Positions 28,579 to 37,137 of a DNA stretch of 64,000 bases are shown here, in pieces. Location of the stretch: NCBI RefSeq assembly GCF_022603395.1, contig NZ_JAIBKA010000002.1, positions 248,001 to 312,000 of the forward strand. The letters run 5' to 3'. This DNA is from Desulfoferrobacter suflitae. GTDB taxonomy: Bacteria; Desulfobacterota; Syntrophobacteria; Syntrophobacterales; Syntrophobacteraceae. A program made the translations under genes and the position numbers. Positions within the stretch are counted from its first letter, which is position 1; each line of letters starts with the position of its first letter. The notes under the pieces were generated by a model. That model was not told where the DNA came from and made no database searches. It saw nothing but the letters and a program-made list of their open reading frames with translations.

Positions 28579-28615
28579 CCGGGTTTCATCACACGGACCG
28601 TGTAATGAAACCCGG
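28579..28615. repeat. REP-like hairpin B after the CoA-transferases
   Basis: CCGGGTTTCATCACACG (28579-28595) pairs with CGTGTAATGAAACCCGG (28599-28615) with one G-T type mismatch and a GAC loop. The stem core GGGTTTCRTYAC matches the hairpin at 14861-14898. Located 13 bases after hairpin A, forming a tandem pair between convergent genes. Confidence 0.65.
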
Positions 28616-28682
28616 TCTAGATGGAATCACAATTCTTTTCTTGAAAACCATATCACCTGGCTAATCAAAAATTCCGTTGTGT

Positions 28683-30032
28683 TCAGTGATGGTCATGTAC
28701 ATAGAAGGGCCACTTGTGGAAGAACCATTCGTTCCAAAGCAGAGGTATGATCCACCAGAAGTTCCAAATGAGTGACTCCCCATGGATCAATCGCTCGGCA
28801 AGGCCGTGCTCCATATGGTGGTTGCCCAGTCCCCAGTGACCGAAATTAATCACATAGAAGAAAATATAATTGATGGCGCAAAAGACCAGAACGCCAACGG
28901 TCCTGAACCAGAAGGCTCCCCAAGAATCGAGGTCGGACATGGGCGCCATGTCGTCAAAATAATGGTGCCAAATGAGGAAGGGAATAAGGGTGAAGCCGGC
29001 AATTTCCGCCGCATGATACCACAGGAACCGGGTAGCATCCCCCTTGTCGCCTGCAGGCAAATGATGCAAGATTTGTTCCCAATTCATCCAGGCGGGGGCG
29101 ATCTTCACACACAGCCAGGCGAGGATGTAGCCAAGGATCACATTGATGATAAAGGAGATCAGCCCCTTCCACGGCTGCGGTGCGGGGATCAAGGACCAGG
29201 GCTTCATGCGCCAGACGTTGGGAGTCATGAACAGTACAATGATCATCCATTCCCACCAGCCGAACACCCAGTGCACGTGACTGATGCCGGAAATTCCGTC
29301 CCACCAGGGAAAATTCAGACCGAACGAACTTCCCAGCAGCTTGCCGAAAACCAGGCCCCAGAAAGGCACGATTAAAACCGTATAGAAAAACAAAGTCAGC
29401 ATGCTGCAGTAGCCGATCTCAGCGACGCCTGCCTGGGGTTGCTTCAGATCGCTGGGACGGATGGGCCATTTTCCAAACAGGATGGTGACGAAGGGATAGC
29501 TGAAAAAGCCGATCAAAACATAGGTGACCACGGCACTTTCGGCGAAGTGCTTCTCCTTCATGGCTTCCAGGGTGAGCGATTTGGCTTCCGGCAAAATGGC
29601 CTGCCCCGCCGCCAGCGAATCGTTGATGGCCTGCTGGATGGCCTCCGCCGAGATGGGCAGAATCGCCTTGCCGGCCGCAGCCAGTTCATTTAGATTGCTT
29701 TGGCTCAAGAAGTTGAAGCCGGCGCCCAAAACCCTGTAGAAGACCACATGGATAACAAACCAGACGACGATAAGATTGACAATAGTCTCAATAATGCCTC
29801 GCGCCGGTTGAGGCATATCCTGAAAAGGCCAGTCTCCCAGGAACATGTGCTGCCAGAGTCCCACCAGGATCATCATGGCAAGGTACATCACAAAAGGATA
29901 AGGAAACGAACCCACGGGTCCGCGGGGGTCGCTGAAAATATACCAAGTAATCCATGCAATCACAAAAAATACGACAAAGGAAACAATACCTGTGACGGGT
30001 TGTCCCCATCGAGGTCGAAGTTGTCCTGCCAT
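28683..30032 (-). CDS. Unknown polytopic membrane protein with three QPxxG repeats
   Basis: 449 residues, about ten predicted membrane helices, no signal peptide, GAGGAG before the ATG. I do not recognise the family. Three internal units each place a W/P pair seven to nine residues before a QPxxG motif followed by a helix: W68-P69 with Q75-P76-x-x-G79, W189-P190 with Q198-P199-x-x-G202, P278-W279 with Q286-P287-x-x-G290. 'YPFV' precedes units 1 and 2. A 60-residue soluble loop (about 105-165) follows unit 1. The C-terminal third is His-rich (HHYFDD, GNHHMEHG, VHDHH), which could bind a metal. It faces the mutase genes across a long divergent spacer and converges on the CoA-transferases. A transporter or membrane oxidoreductase role is speculative. 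Confidence 0.85.
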   Translation of the reverse strand: MAGQLRPRWGQPVTGIVSFVVFFVIAWITWYIFSDPRGPVGSFPYPFVMYLAMMILVGLWQHMFLGDWPFQDMPQPARGIIETIVNLIVVWFVIHVVFYRVLGAGFNFLSQSNLNELAAAGKAILPISAEAIQQAINDSLAAGQAILPEAKSLTLEAMKEKHFAESAVVTYVLIGFFSYPFVTILFGKWPIRPSDLKQPQAGVAEIGYCSMLTLFFYTVLIVPFWGLVFGKLLGSSFGLNFPWWDGISGISHVHWVFGWWEWMIIVLFMTPNVWRMKPWSLIPAPQPWKGLISFIINVILGYILAWLCVKIAPAWMNWEQILHHLPAGDKGDATRFLWYHAAEIAGFTLIPFLIWHHYFDDMAPMSDLDSWGAFWFRTVGVLVFCAINYIFFYVINFGHWGLGNHHMEHGLAERLIHGESLIWNFWWIIPLLWNEWFFHKWPFYVHDHH

Positions 30033-30798
30033 GCTCTACTCCTCTCTCTTTGTTGCGAGCTAGTGTTCTGTGTGAGCTACTCCGTCCATCTCTAATTCTC
30101 TTCAGCTTCCGCAATTTGCCTCTTCAACTGGGCAACTCTCCGAATACCAGAAACTTTCACCTCCTTTCAACAAGGGCTGCCGGAACTTGAAGCTCCGCTT
30201 CAATCATCACAGAGATGACCCATAAACCAACTCTACTGTTCGAAAATAAAACCATACACGGGCGGAGGGTTAACATGGAAGAGGGAACCATGGGCGGCAA
30301 AGATGCTAGCCATCCAGCGTGAAAATTGCCCCGCCGGGTTGGTAGTCCTGGCAAATGCGGCAACCAGCCCGATCCCCCTCCTGACTATAACGCATTCCAT
30401 GGCATCGCGGGCCAAACAGCTAGCTCGAGAGCATCAAACTGATCAACGGGAGTTACAGGATATCGACTTTTCAGCATCAGTTGCAGGTCCACTGATAATA
30501 AGCCCGTCATGTACTACCGCATGTATCCTGGTTCGGTCAAGAAAAATTTGTTTGACAATAGACAACTCCGTGATTTAAGTGTGGTGCAATCGAAACAGGT
30601 GATATTTAGGTCGATTTTAGCGGACATTTCACCATATATTGAGGTAAAATAATCACTCGCTCTTTGGAGTGTGGCTGCCTGCTCGATTCATGAGCGGCAC
30701 ACGCGAAGACAGGCGACGACAATTGATCATTGAAGATGAGTTCTGCTTGAATTCAAATTCACTCACGCGCTTGGCTGAAAGTTCAGGAGGTACCAAAG
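30033..30798. other. Long divergent spacer between the membrane protein and the mutase
   Basis: 766 bases with no convincing gene; a 91-residue frame at 30303-30578 lacks a ribosome binding site and any recognisable pattern. AT content rises towards 30540-30655. TTGACA at 30552-30557 could be a -35 for the mutase, with TTAAGT 17 bases later as a weak -10. The length suggests regulation of both divergent genes from this segment. Confidence 0.4.
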
Positions 30799-32499
30799 AT
30801 GGGAAAAAGGCAGTTCTCTGAATCTGCACTGGAAAGAATGGAAAAGGAATATCAGGAGTGGCAGGCGGAATATCGCAAGGCCCTGCAGAAAGTTCCCGAA
30901 CGGCTTGAAAGATTCTCCACGGTTTCGGATCTTGAAGTGAAACCGCTGTATACCCCTCTTGACATCAAGGACAAAAACTATTCGGAAGATATCGGTTTTC
31001 CCGGCATGTACCCATTTACCCGCGGCGTCCAGAGCACCATGTACCGAGCACGCCACTGGACCATGAGAATGTTTGCCGGGCTCGGCGGGGCGGAAGACAC
31101 CAATGAGCGCTTTCACTATTTGATCAATCATGGCGAGACCGGGCTGAGCACCGCTTTTGATTTTCCAACCCTGATGGGCTACGATACGGAATCGCCCCTG
31201 GCCCGCGGGGAGTGCGGCAAGTGTGGAGTGGCCATTGACACGATTGACGATATGCAGCGCCTGTTTGCCAATATCAATCTGGAGGACGTAACAACCTCCA
31301 TGACGATCAATCCGCCTGCTTCTGTGATCTGGGCAATGTACATCGCCAACGCCGAGAACGAGGGATATGACCGTAAAAGACTGGGCGGAACCATTCAGAA
31401 CGACTGTCTGAAAGAATTCATTGCGCAGAAGACGCTCATGCTTCCGCCTGACCCAAGCCTTCGCCTTGTGACCGACACCGTCGAATTTGGAACGCGTGAA
31501 GTTCCACGCTGGAACACCATCAGCATCAGCGGCTATCACATTCGTGAAGCCGGCGCCACCGCGGTTCAGGAACTGGCCTTCACCGTCTACGACGGGATAA
31601 CCTATGTTGAGGAATGCCTCAAACGCGGCCTCAATGTGGATGACTTTGCCGGCAGGTTGTCATATTTCTGGAATTCCCACATTGACTTCTTTGAGGAGAT
31701 AGCCAAGATGAGGGCCGGGCGGAGAATGTGGGCGCGCATCATGAAAGAGCGTTTCAAGGCTAAGAATCCCCGCTCCATGTTGATGCGTTTCCACACACAA
31801 ACGGCCGGTTGCTCCCTCACTGCCCAGGAACCTTACAATAATGTTGTGCGAACTACCACGGAGGCTCTGGCGGCCATCTTTGGAGGGACGCAATCCCTGC
31901 ACACCAATTCGCTCGATGAAGTGTACATGATCCCAAGCGAACACGCCGTATTGATCGCCCTGAGAACGCAACAGATTCTGGCCGAAGAGGTGGGAGTGAC
32001 CAATGTGATCGACCCACTGGCCGGGTCTTACTTTGTGGAGGCACTCACCGACAAGATGGAAGAAGAGGCCACCGCTTATATCCGGAAGCTGGATGAAATG
32101 GGCGGTATGGTAGCCGCCATCGAGAAAGACTACCCGCAGATGGAGATCGCGGATGCCGCGTATCACTTCCAGCAGCAGGTGGAAAAGGGTGAGAAAGTGA
32201 TCATAGGGGTCAACAAATACCCTTCAACCAGGCCTGAACTGGAGTTTATCCTGAGAATCGATCCCGAATTGGAGCGGCGGCAAGTCGAGCGCACCCAGCA
32301 GTTCAAGCAAAAGCGAGACCAAGTGAAGTTTCAACGGGCCATGGATGAACTGCGTAGACGCTGTGAGGGGCCCCCGTGCTGGGAAAACAATGTCATGCCC
32401 GCACTGATTGACGCGGTTCGAGCCGGCGCTACCGAACAAGAGTGCTGCGATCTTTATCGGGACGTATTTGGTGTGTATACCGATCCCGGAACCTTTTGA
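30799..32499 (+). CDS. B12-dependent acyl-CoA mutase large subunit, isobutyryl-CoA mutase type
   Basis: 566 residues with AGGAGG eight bases before the ATG. This is the substrate-binding TIM-barrel subunit of the methylmalonyl-CoA mutase family with no fused B12 domain. Residues aligned with P. shermanii MCM at a constant offset of +3: Phe92 (MCM Tyr89), Gln210 (MCM Arg207, the carboxylate-binding residue) and catalytic His247 in 'SISGYHIREAG' (MCM His244). Ala119 replaces the Asp117 that marks 2-hydroxyisobutyryl-CoA mutase. Phe plus Gln is the pair known from isobutyryl-CoA mutase. It likely interconverts a branched and a linear acyl-CoA; chain length is not known. It is followed by the B12-binding subunit and MeaB. 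Automatic annotation will probably say methylmalonyl-CoA mutase. Confidence 0.92.
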   Translation: MGKRQFSESALERMEKEYQEWQAEYRKALQKVPERLERFSTVSDLEVKPLYTPLDIKDKNYSEDIGFPGMYPFTRGVQSTMYRARHWTMRMFAGLGGAEDTNERFHYLINHGETGLSTAFDFPTLMGYDTESPLARGECGKCGVAIDTIDDMQRLFANINLEDVTTSMTINPPASVIWAMYIANAENEGYDRKRLGGTIQNDCLKEFIAQKTLMLPPDPSLRLVTDTVEFGTREVPRWNTISISGYHIREAGATAVQELAFTVYDGITYVEECLKRGLNVDDFAGRLSYFWNSHIDFFEEIAKMRAGRRMWARIMKERFKAKNPRSMLMRFHTQTAGCSLTAQEPYNNVVRTTTEALAAIFGGTQSLHTNSLDEVYMIPSEHAVLIALRTQQILAEEVGVTNVIDPLAGSYFVEALTDKMEEEATAYIRKLDEMGGMVAAIEKDYPQMEIADAAYHFQQQVEKGEKVIIGVNKYPSTRPELEFILRIDPELERRQVERTQQFKQKRDQVKFQRAMDELRRRCEGPPCWENNVMPALIDAVRAGATEQECCDLYRDVFGVYTDPGTF

Positions 32500-32638
32500 T
32501 GGGGTGGGTGCACTAGAGGGATACATGACGGGCGGTTCGTGAGCCGCCCCCACGAGCGCTGTGCCGATGTTGCCGCCCTCTATGGCGCATGCCATCGGCC
32601 GGATAAAGTCTAACCAGGATATGAGGAGGTAAGTTTCC

Positions 32639-33058
32639 ATGAACAAGAGCAGGAAACTGCGCATATTGATTGCCAAGCCCGGCCTAGACGGCCACGATCG
32701 CGGCGCGCGTGTGATTGCAAGGGCGTTTCGTGACGCCGGGTTCGAAGTTGTTTACACCGGTTGCCACCAGACTCCGGAGCAGATTGTGAGCACCGCCATC
32801 CAGGAGGATGTCGATCTGATTGGATTGAGCATCCTCTCCGGAGCGCATGCGTATTCCTTTCCGCGGGTCATTGAGCTTCTCAAGGAAAACAACGCGGAGG
32901 ATATAACCGTTATAGGTGGGGGCATCTTTCCGCTGGAGGATATTCCAGTTCTGAAGGAAGCCGGAATAAAGGAGATTTTTGAACCCGGAACCAAACTTCA
33001 CGAAATTTGCGCCTGGGTGGATCAAAACGTCAAACCGCGGCAAGCCATGGTGGCCTGA
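32639..33058 (+). CDS. B12-binding small subunit of the acyl-CoA mutase
   Basis: 139 residues, with GAGGAGG upstream of the ATG. A complete cobalamin-binding Rossmann domain: DGHDRG (the DxHxxG motif whose His coordinates cobalt) at residues 18-23, 'GLSILSG' (the S-x-L block) and 'VIGGGIF' (the GG block). Size matches IcmB/HcmB-type separate subunits. It follows the large subunit by 139 bases, a gap that contains a GC-rich inverted repeat (GGGCGGTTC...GAGCCGCCC, about 32531-32550) that might adjust subunit ratio. It delivers adenosylcobalamin to the large-subunit barrel. Confidence 0.95.
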   Translation: MNKSRKLRILIAKPGLDGHDRGARVIARAFRDAGFEVVYTGCHQTPEQIVSTAIQEDVDLIGLSILSGAHAYSFPRVIELLKENNAEDITVIGGGIFPLEDIPVLKEAGIKEIFEPGTKLHEICAWVDQNVKPRQAMVA

Positions 33059-33166
33059 GAAATAAAGCCCGGGGCGGGGAACCGAGCCCTGCCCCCGCGG
33101 GATGCCGCGGGCGCACCAAGTGGAAGACAACACAGCTGACTCGTTCTCAGTGAAAAGGTTTAAGTT

Positions 33167-34123
33167 ATGGGCATTGTGGATCAAATTCTTGCCGGCGATG
33201 TGAGAGCTACGGCTCGGGTTTTGCGCGATATCGACGATCAAGTCCCCACCATTCATCCAATCCTCAAACAACTTTACCCACATACGGGAAAAGCCTTCAT
33301 CATTGGATTCACAGGATCACCCGGTGTGGGTAAGAGCACCCTGGTGGATCAATTGACCATCCACTATCGAAAGCAAGGACTAACCGTCGGCATACTGGCC
33401 GTAGATCCCACCAGTCCTTTTACCGGCGGCGCCATCCTTGGGGACCGCATCCGCATGCAGAGGCACTTTCTGGACGACGGCGTGTTTATCCGCAGCCTCG
33501 CCACCCGCGGACATTTTGGCGGGTTGACCAAATCCACCAACGACATGATCAATGTGCTGGATGCCATGGGCAAGGACATCATTCTGGTTGAGACCGTCGG
33601 GGTTGGCCAGGATGAAGTGGAAATTGCCAACAGCGCACATACAACGGTTCTCGTCACTATCCCCGGCATGGGGGACGAGGTCCAGGCCATCAAAGCCGGC
33701 ATCATGGAAATTGGCAATATTTTTGTCGTCAACAAGGCCGACCGCGAAGGTTCTCGCAAAACCATCCGCGAACTGATGAACCTTATCGAACTGGGTCTTC
33801 GCCACCAGGGGCAGAATGGCTGGGAGCCGCCTATTATTCAAACCGAAGCCATCAAGTCGCGCGGCATTGAAGAGCTGGGCGAAGCCATCCAGAAACACCG
33901 TGATTTTCTTCTCGCCAATGACAAGTCCAATCTGCGCGATGTCCTGGTCAAGCGGGCCAGGACACAACTCCTCGAGGTCTTGAAAGAAGAGGCGCTGCGC
34001 ACCCTTATGAAGCGCATCGAAACCCGCGGGATCGCTCTTGACACGCTTGTCGATCAGATCGTCGAAAAATCCACAGATCCCTACTCTGTTGTGCAAGATC
34101 TGCTCAATAATGAATTGCCCTGA
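33167..34123 (+). CDS. meaB: MeaB/ArgK-type G-protein chaperone of the B12 mutase
   Basis: 318 residues of a SIMIBI GTPase. P-loop GSPGVGKSTL near residue 51, 'DPTSPFTGGAILGDRIRM', switch-like 'ETVGVGQDEVEI', and base-recognition motif 'VVNKADREG'. MeaB proteins gate cofactor loading and protect adenosylcobalamin mutases from inactivation. Its place as third gene of the mutase set supports a dedicated role. The 108-base upstream gap contains a CCCGCGG/CCGCGGG stem; the ribosome binding site is weak. C-terminal helices around 'VLVKRARTQLLEVLKEEAL' correspond to the dimerisation arm. Confidence 0.95.
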   Translation: MGIVDQILAGDVRATARVLRDIDDQVPTIHPILKQLYPHTGKAFIIGFTGSPGVGKSTLVDQLTIHYRKQGLTVGILAVDPTSPFTGGAILGDRIRMQRHFLDDGVFIRSLATRGHFGGLTKSTNDMINVLDAMGKDIILVETVGVGQDEVEIANSAHTTVLVTIPGMGDEVQAIKAGIMEIGNIFVVNKADREGSRKTIRELMNLIELGLRHQGQNGWEPPIIQTEAIKSRGIEELGEAIQKHRDFLLANDKSNLRDVLVKRARTQLLEVLKEEALRTLMKRIETRGIALDTLVDQIVEKSTDPYSVVQDLLNNELP

Positions 34124-34160
34124 ACCGGTCCCGTAAACGTCGGGTAATCTGCCCGCTCCC

Positions 34161-35258
34161 TCATTTCTTCGCCAGCAGACTTTCATAGGCCTGCGTCATG
34201 CGGATGAATTCCTCGTGCTCTCCGCCGCCGTCCGGATGCATCCTTTTGGCCCGGCGGCGATAGCATCGGATTAGCTCTTCCCGATTCATCTTGCTAAATT
34301 CACTCGGGCAAATCCCAAGACATTTGCACGCTTCATCCGTTGCCATTCCGGGTGTCTTCCCCCCGGCGGGTGGAAAATGGCGGCGCCGCTCGAATTCTCC
34401 GGCAAATTCCGCCCAAACGCTCGGCCTCTCAAATTCATGATCAAAATAGAGAATGGCGTACTTCATCAGGTAGGGACTGAGACCCACATCATTTCCCGGT
34501 TCCACGCCCTTAAAAAATTCTCCGTCACGGTTTAGGCGGCAAAGCTCGAACACGAAGGCTTCGTCGACCTTCTCAGCGTCCAAGGCGGCCGGGGTGTTCT
34601 TGGTGAATTGCCCGGCAAAATGCCTTTGCAGATGCAAAGCTGTGTAAACATATGACCGATACTCGTGCGGTCGAAGCTGTAACTCCATCGATTCCAGGGT
34701 GTGCTCAATTTCATCACGGCTCTTATCCAGCAGGACGTTCAAGAATTTCCATGGACGTCCATGTAATACGCCTATATCCACGCGCCCGCATCGTAAAAAA
34801 TGCAGCCGCCGTTTATCAAAAGAATGCAATCCATTTTGCAGCTCCAACAGCTTTTCAGGTGGATAATCCCGCCACCGGCTACTCCGCCCCCGACGTCTGA
34901 AATTCTTCACCAGCCTGCGGGCTTCCGGTTTCAGGAAGGGGAAGAAAACATCCTCCAAATCATCGGGTGAATACTGCATGGCCTCCTTTTGCAGGGTCTC
35001 TTCCAGTTCAGGGCTGAAGTAAAAGCCACTGCCCCCGGGATAATGAACAAAACGACCAGGATCACTGCCCAGGTCCATCACATCATGATGCCTCCAACAG
35101 CCATCAGTCCACCTCGACTCCCGCAACACATAATGCAGCCCGTCTCCAGTTCTTATGCGTCTCAGATACAACCAGCACCTCCCCTGTATTCTGCGAACAT
35201 CCGCCCGAAGAGCCTCTCGAAAACAGCGACATCTTAAAGCATAACACTGGATCACCAA
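34161..35258 (-). CDS. Protein with a C-terminal DnaJ domain
   Basis: About 365 residues; the start is uncertain, since conserved-looking sequence begins at 'GRCWLYLRRIRTGDGLHY' near residue 26 and the codon at 35258 is TTG. The last ~60 residues are a J-domain with the HPD tripeptide ('RAKRMHPDGGGEHEEF') and helices II and III. The preceding 270 residues are rich in Arg, Phe and Tyr, with no cysteine-repeat or DnaJ C-terminal domain. It probably recruits Hsp70 to a specific client. It converges on meaB with 37 bases between. Confidence 0.75.
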   Translation of the reverse strand: MVIQCYALRCRCFREALRADVRRIQGRCWLYLRRIRTGDGLHYVLRESRWTDGCWRHHDVMDLGSDPGRFVHYPGGSGFYFSPELEETLQKEAMQYSPDDLEDVFFPFLKPEARRLVKNFRRRGRSSRWRDYPPEKLLELQNGLHSFDKRRLHFLRCGRVDIGVLHGRPWKFLNVLLDKSRDEIEHTLESMELQLRPHEYRSYVYTALHLQRHFAGQFTKNTPAALDAEKVDEAFVFELCRLNRDGEFFKGVEPGNDVGLSPYLMKYAILYFDHEFERPSVWAEFAGEFERRRHFPPAGGKTPGMATDEACKCLGICPSEFSKMNREELIRCYRRRAKRMHPDGGGEHEEFIRMTQAYESLLAKK

Positions 35259-35302
35259 AAGCCAAGAACCTGAAAAGGTGGGGCCAAGCGGAATGACTCC
35301 AT

Positions 35303-35333
35303 AAAAAAAGCCCGGATGAAAATCATCCGGGCT
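35303..35333 (-). terminator. Rho-independent terminator after the porin
   Basis: On the minus strand AGCCCGGATGA (35333-35323), loop TTT, TCATCCGGGCT (35319-35309), then a seven-base T-tract (35309-35303). An 11-bp perfect stem, 43 bases after the porin stop. It isolates the strongly expressed porin from the DnaJ-domain gene. Confidence 0.9.
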
Positions 35334-35375
35334 CGGAACTCGCTATTCCAGGCTAGCTTAGCGGCACTCCTGGAT

Positions 35376-36752
35376 TTAGAAGGACCATTGCAGACGGGCA
35401 CCCAGCTCCCAAGGATTGGGATCATCATCATAAATGGTGTATCCGTCGTTGGCAATCATGTATGCGCCGACCAGGCGAAGCATCAGACCGTCAACCACCT
35501 TCTGATCCAGGTAGAAGTCAAATTCGTGACCGATGCTGTTGGAGGTATCGGTGACGAGTTGACCATCTACAAAAAAGATATTGGAGGTAACCGACTTCTC
35601 GGTCCCGATATAGTAGTAGTTGAAGGTCAGCTTGGTGGTTTCAAGAGCCTGCCAGGCTGCGCCGGCAGTTACAGTCCACAGGTTGCTCGGACCGTCACCC
35701 GCCTGATAGGCACCCGTGTGCGCTCCGCTTACCCGGTCACGGGTTCCAGGAAAGCCGGTGCTGTCGTCCAGAGTACCCAGACCCATGATTTCAGACCAGT
35801 AATGGGATCTTCCCTGGGGATAAACAAAGCCCGAGTATTGGCCGTTGATTTTGGATTCTTCGTCATCGCCCGAAGCTACAAAACCGCCCAGGTTGAAGGT
35901 GAAGGGACCGTAGAAGAAGTTGGCGCCACCTTCAATCATGAAGCCGTTGTAGTCAATGTTTTCGCCGCTAACTACTGAATCGTAGCTTCCCAGGTTCTGT
36001 ACATAATTCAAGAACAGGTTCATCCAATCCATCTTGTAGCCCAGGTTAACACCCAGATCGAACAGGTTGTCCGCGGTGCCAAGGGGCGCATCGGCAATTT
36101 CGGTGTAGCTCAGGCCCTGGTGGAAATCGCCTGCGTTATGACCATCCTGGTAGAAGCCCATAATGCCTGCCGTGAAAGGACCCTGGGCATACTGAACCGC
36201 CACATACCAGTCATCCACTCTCTGGCCCCACTCGGTTACCGGCACTCTGTCCTCAACACTGGAAGTCCGGATACCGTTCACTTCGGAGAGGTAACCAACG
36301 GTTACGGTAATCGGATCGAAACTCGCCGAGACATCTACACCGGTGAAATCTTCGTCCACGATCCAGCCCTGCATGAAAGCGATGGGCTGCAAACCGACTT
36401 TGGCGCGCACCGGTGTGCAGGGGATCATGAAATCGGCGTAGGCATGCTTCAATTCAGCGTTGATGGTATCCCGATGACCGTATCGAACCTTATCGCCCTG
36501 ACCACCCCACAGAGTATCAAACTCCAGGCCGGTGACCACTTTCAGGTTCTCACTGGCGATGAATTGGAAGAAAATTCTTAAACGTTGATCGATGTAGTTT
36601 TGATTGTCATTGGCAGGGGTACCGGTGATGTTGTTGTTGCCTTGATAGCGAACCCGGAACAATCCGCCATATTTTACTTCGAATGCAGAAGCCGGCAGTG
36701 CAATTGCTAGGGCTGCCAGCACAACCACCATAGTCACGAGAACTTTTTTCAT
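35376..36752 (-). CDS. Outer-membrane beta-barrel porin
   Basis: 458 residues from the ATG at 36752, preceded by AGGAGG six bases away. Signal peptide MKKVLVTMVVVLAALAIALP...ASA at residues 1-22. The mature part consists of alternating amphipathic strands rich in Tyr, Gly, Asp and Asn and ends in 'LGARLQWSF' with a C-terminal Phe, the usual BAM recognition signal. The overall look matches porins of sulfate-reducing and syntrophic deltaproteobacteria. The isolated gene, strong ribosome binding site, strong promoter-like region and strong terminator suggest high expression. Substrate is unknown. Confidence 0.88.
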   Translation of the reverse strand: MKKVLVTMVVVLAALAIALPASAFEVKYGGLFRVRYQGNNNITGTPANDNQNYIDQRLRIFFQFIASENLKVVTGLEFDTLWGGQGDKVRYGHRDTINAELKHAYADFMIPCTPVRAKVGLQPIAFMQGWIVDEDFTGVDVSASFDPITVTVGYLSEVNGIRTSSVEDRVPVTEWGQRVDDWYVAVQYAQGPFTAGIMGFYQDGHNAGDFHQGLSYTEIADAPLGTADNLFDLGVNLGYKMDWMNLFLNYVQNLGSYDSVVSGENIDYNGFMIEGGANFFYGPFTFNLGGFVASGDDEESKINGQYSGFVYPQGRSHYWSEIMGLGTLDDSTGFPGTRDRVSGAHTGAYQAGDGPSNLWTVTAGAAWQALETTKLTFNYYYIGTEKSVTSNIFFVDGQLVTDTSNSIGHEFDFYLDQKVVDGLMLRLVGAYMIANDGYTIYDDDPNPWELGARLQWSF

Positions 36753-36904
36753 CTCTTTCCTCCTCAAAAGCTAACCAATTTGCTTAGCGTTGCCATATGT
36801 TTTAGCCCCAAACTACCTCACCCAATGAACGCTTCCCTCACCTCCTTTCGGCAAATATGATAACCAAAATGGACGTCTTGCCCCTGCATACATAGCTTAC
36901 AGAT

Positions 36905-36941
36905 TGCACATACAATAAGATGAAATAAAGTGTCAAGTCAA
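36905..36941 (-). promoter_or_regulatory. Candidate promoter for the porin gene
   Basis: Reading the minus strand, TTGACT (36941-36936) is followed after 18 bases by TATTGT (36917-36912); the overlapping TTGACA (36936-36931) gives an alternative pair with TATGTG. The region is AT-rich and about 150 bases before the porin ATG, leaving a long leader. Pattern only, no direct evidence. Confidence 0.4.
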
Positions 36942-37032
36942 AACTCAATGATTGTTCATCTTTTTATCCGTCCGCAATAATCCGGCCTGGTTCTACGTGC
37001 AGTGGCGTGCCTCGATCACATTATTTTGCCAT

Positions 37033-37069
37033 TTGCAAGCAACGGTAAATTTAGTATGCTTGATCAGCA
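37033..37069 (+). promoter_or_regulatory. Candidate promoter/operator for the TolB-VCBS gene
   Basis: TTGCAA (37033-37038), a 16-base spacer and TATGCT (37055-37060) form a weak sigma70-like pair. An inverted repeat ATGCT-TGATC-AGCAT (37056-37070) overlaps the -10 and could be an operator. Downstream, CCTCACG (37101-37107) and CGTGAGG (37112-37118) make a small hairpin in the leader just before the ribosome binding site. Confidence 0.35.
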
Positions 37070-37137
37070 TAATGAAATTGATTTTTACATGCAACAAAAA
37101 CCTCACGAGTCCGTGAGGATTGAGGGAGACAATCTCG

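Noticed and set aside
30303-30578. Possible 91-residue gene in the spacer upstream of the mutase
   Set aside because: No ribosome binding site, no pattern, composition like non-coding DNA.
30799-33058. Reading the mutase as 2-hydroxyisobutyryl-CoA mutase or (1-methylalkyl)succinyl-CoA mutase
   Set aside because: Ala119 and Phe92 differ from the Asp/Ile of HCM; Gln210 lacks the Arg that binds a second carboxylate, and no alkylsuccinate synthase gene is present in the window.
35020-35050. GCCACTG box resembling a cobalamin riboswitch core
   Set aside because: It lies inside the coding region of the DnaJ-domain gene and lacks the surrounding B12-box elements.
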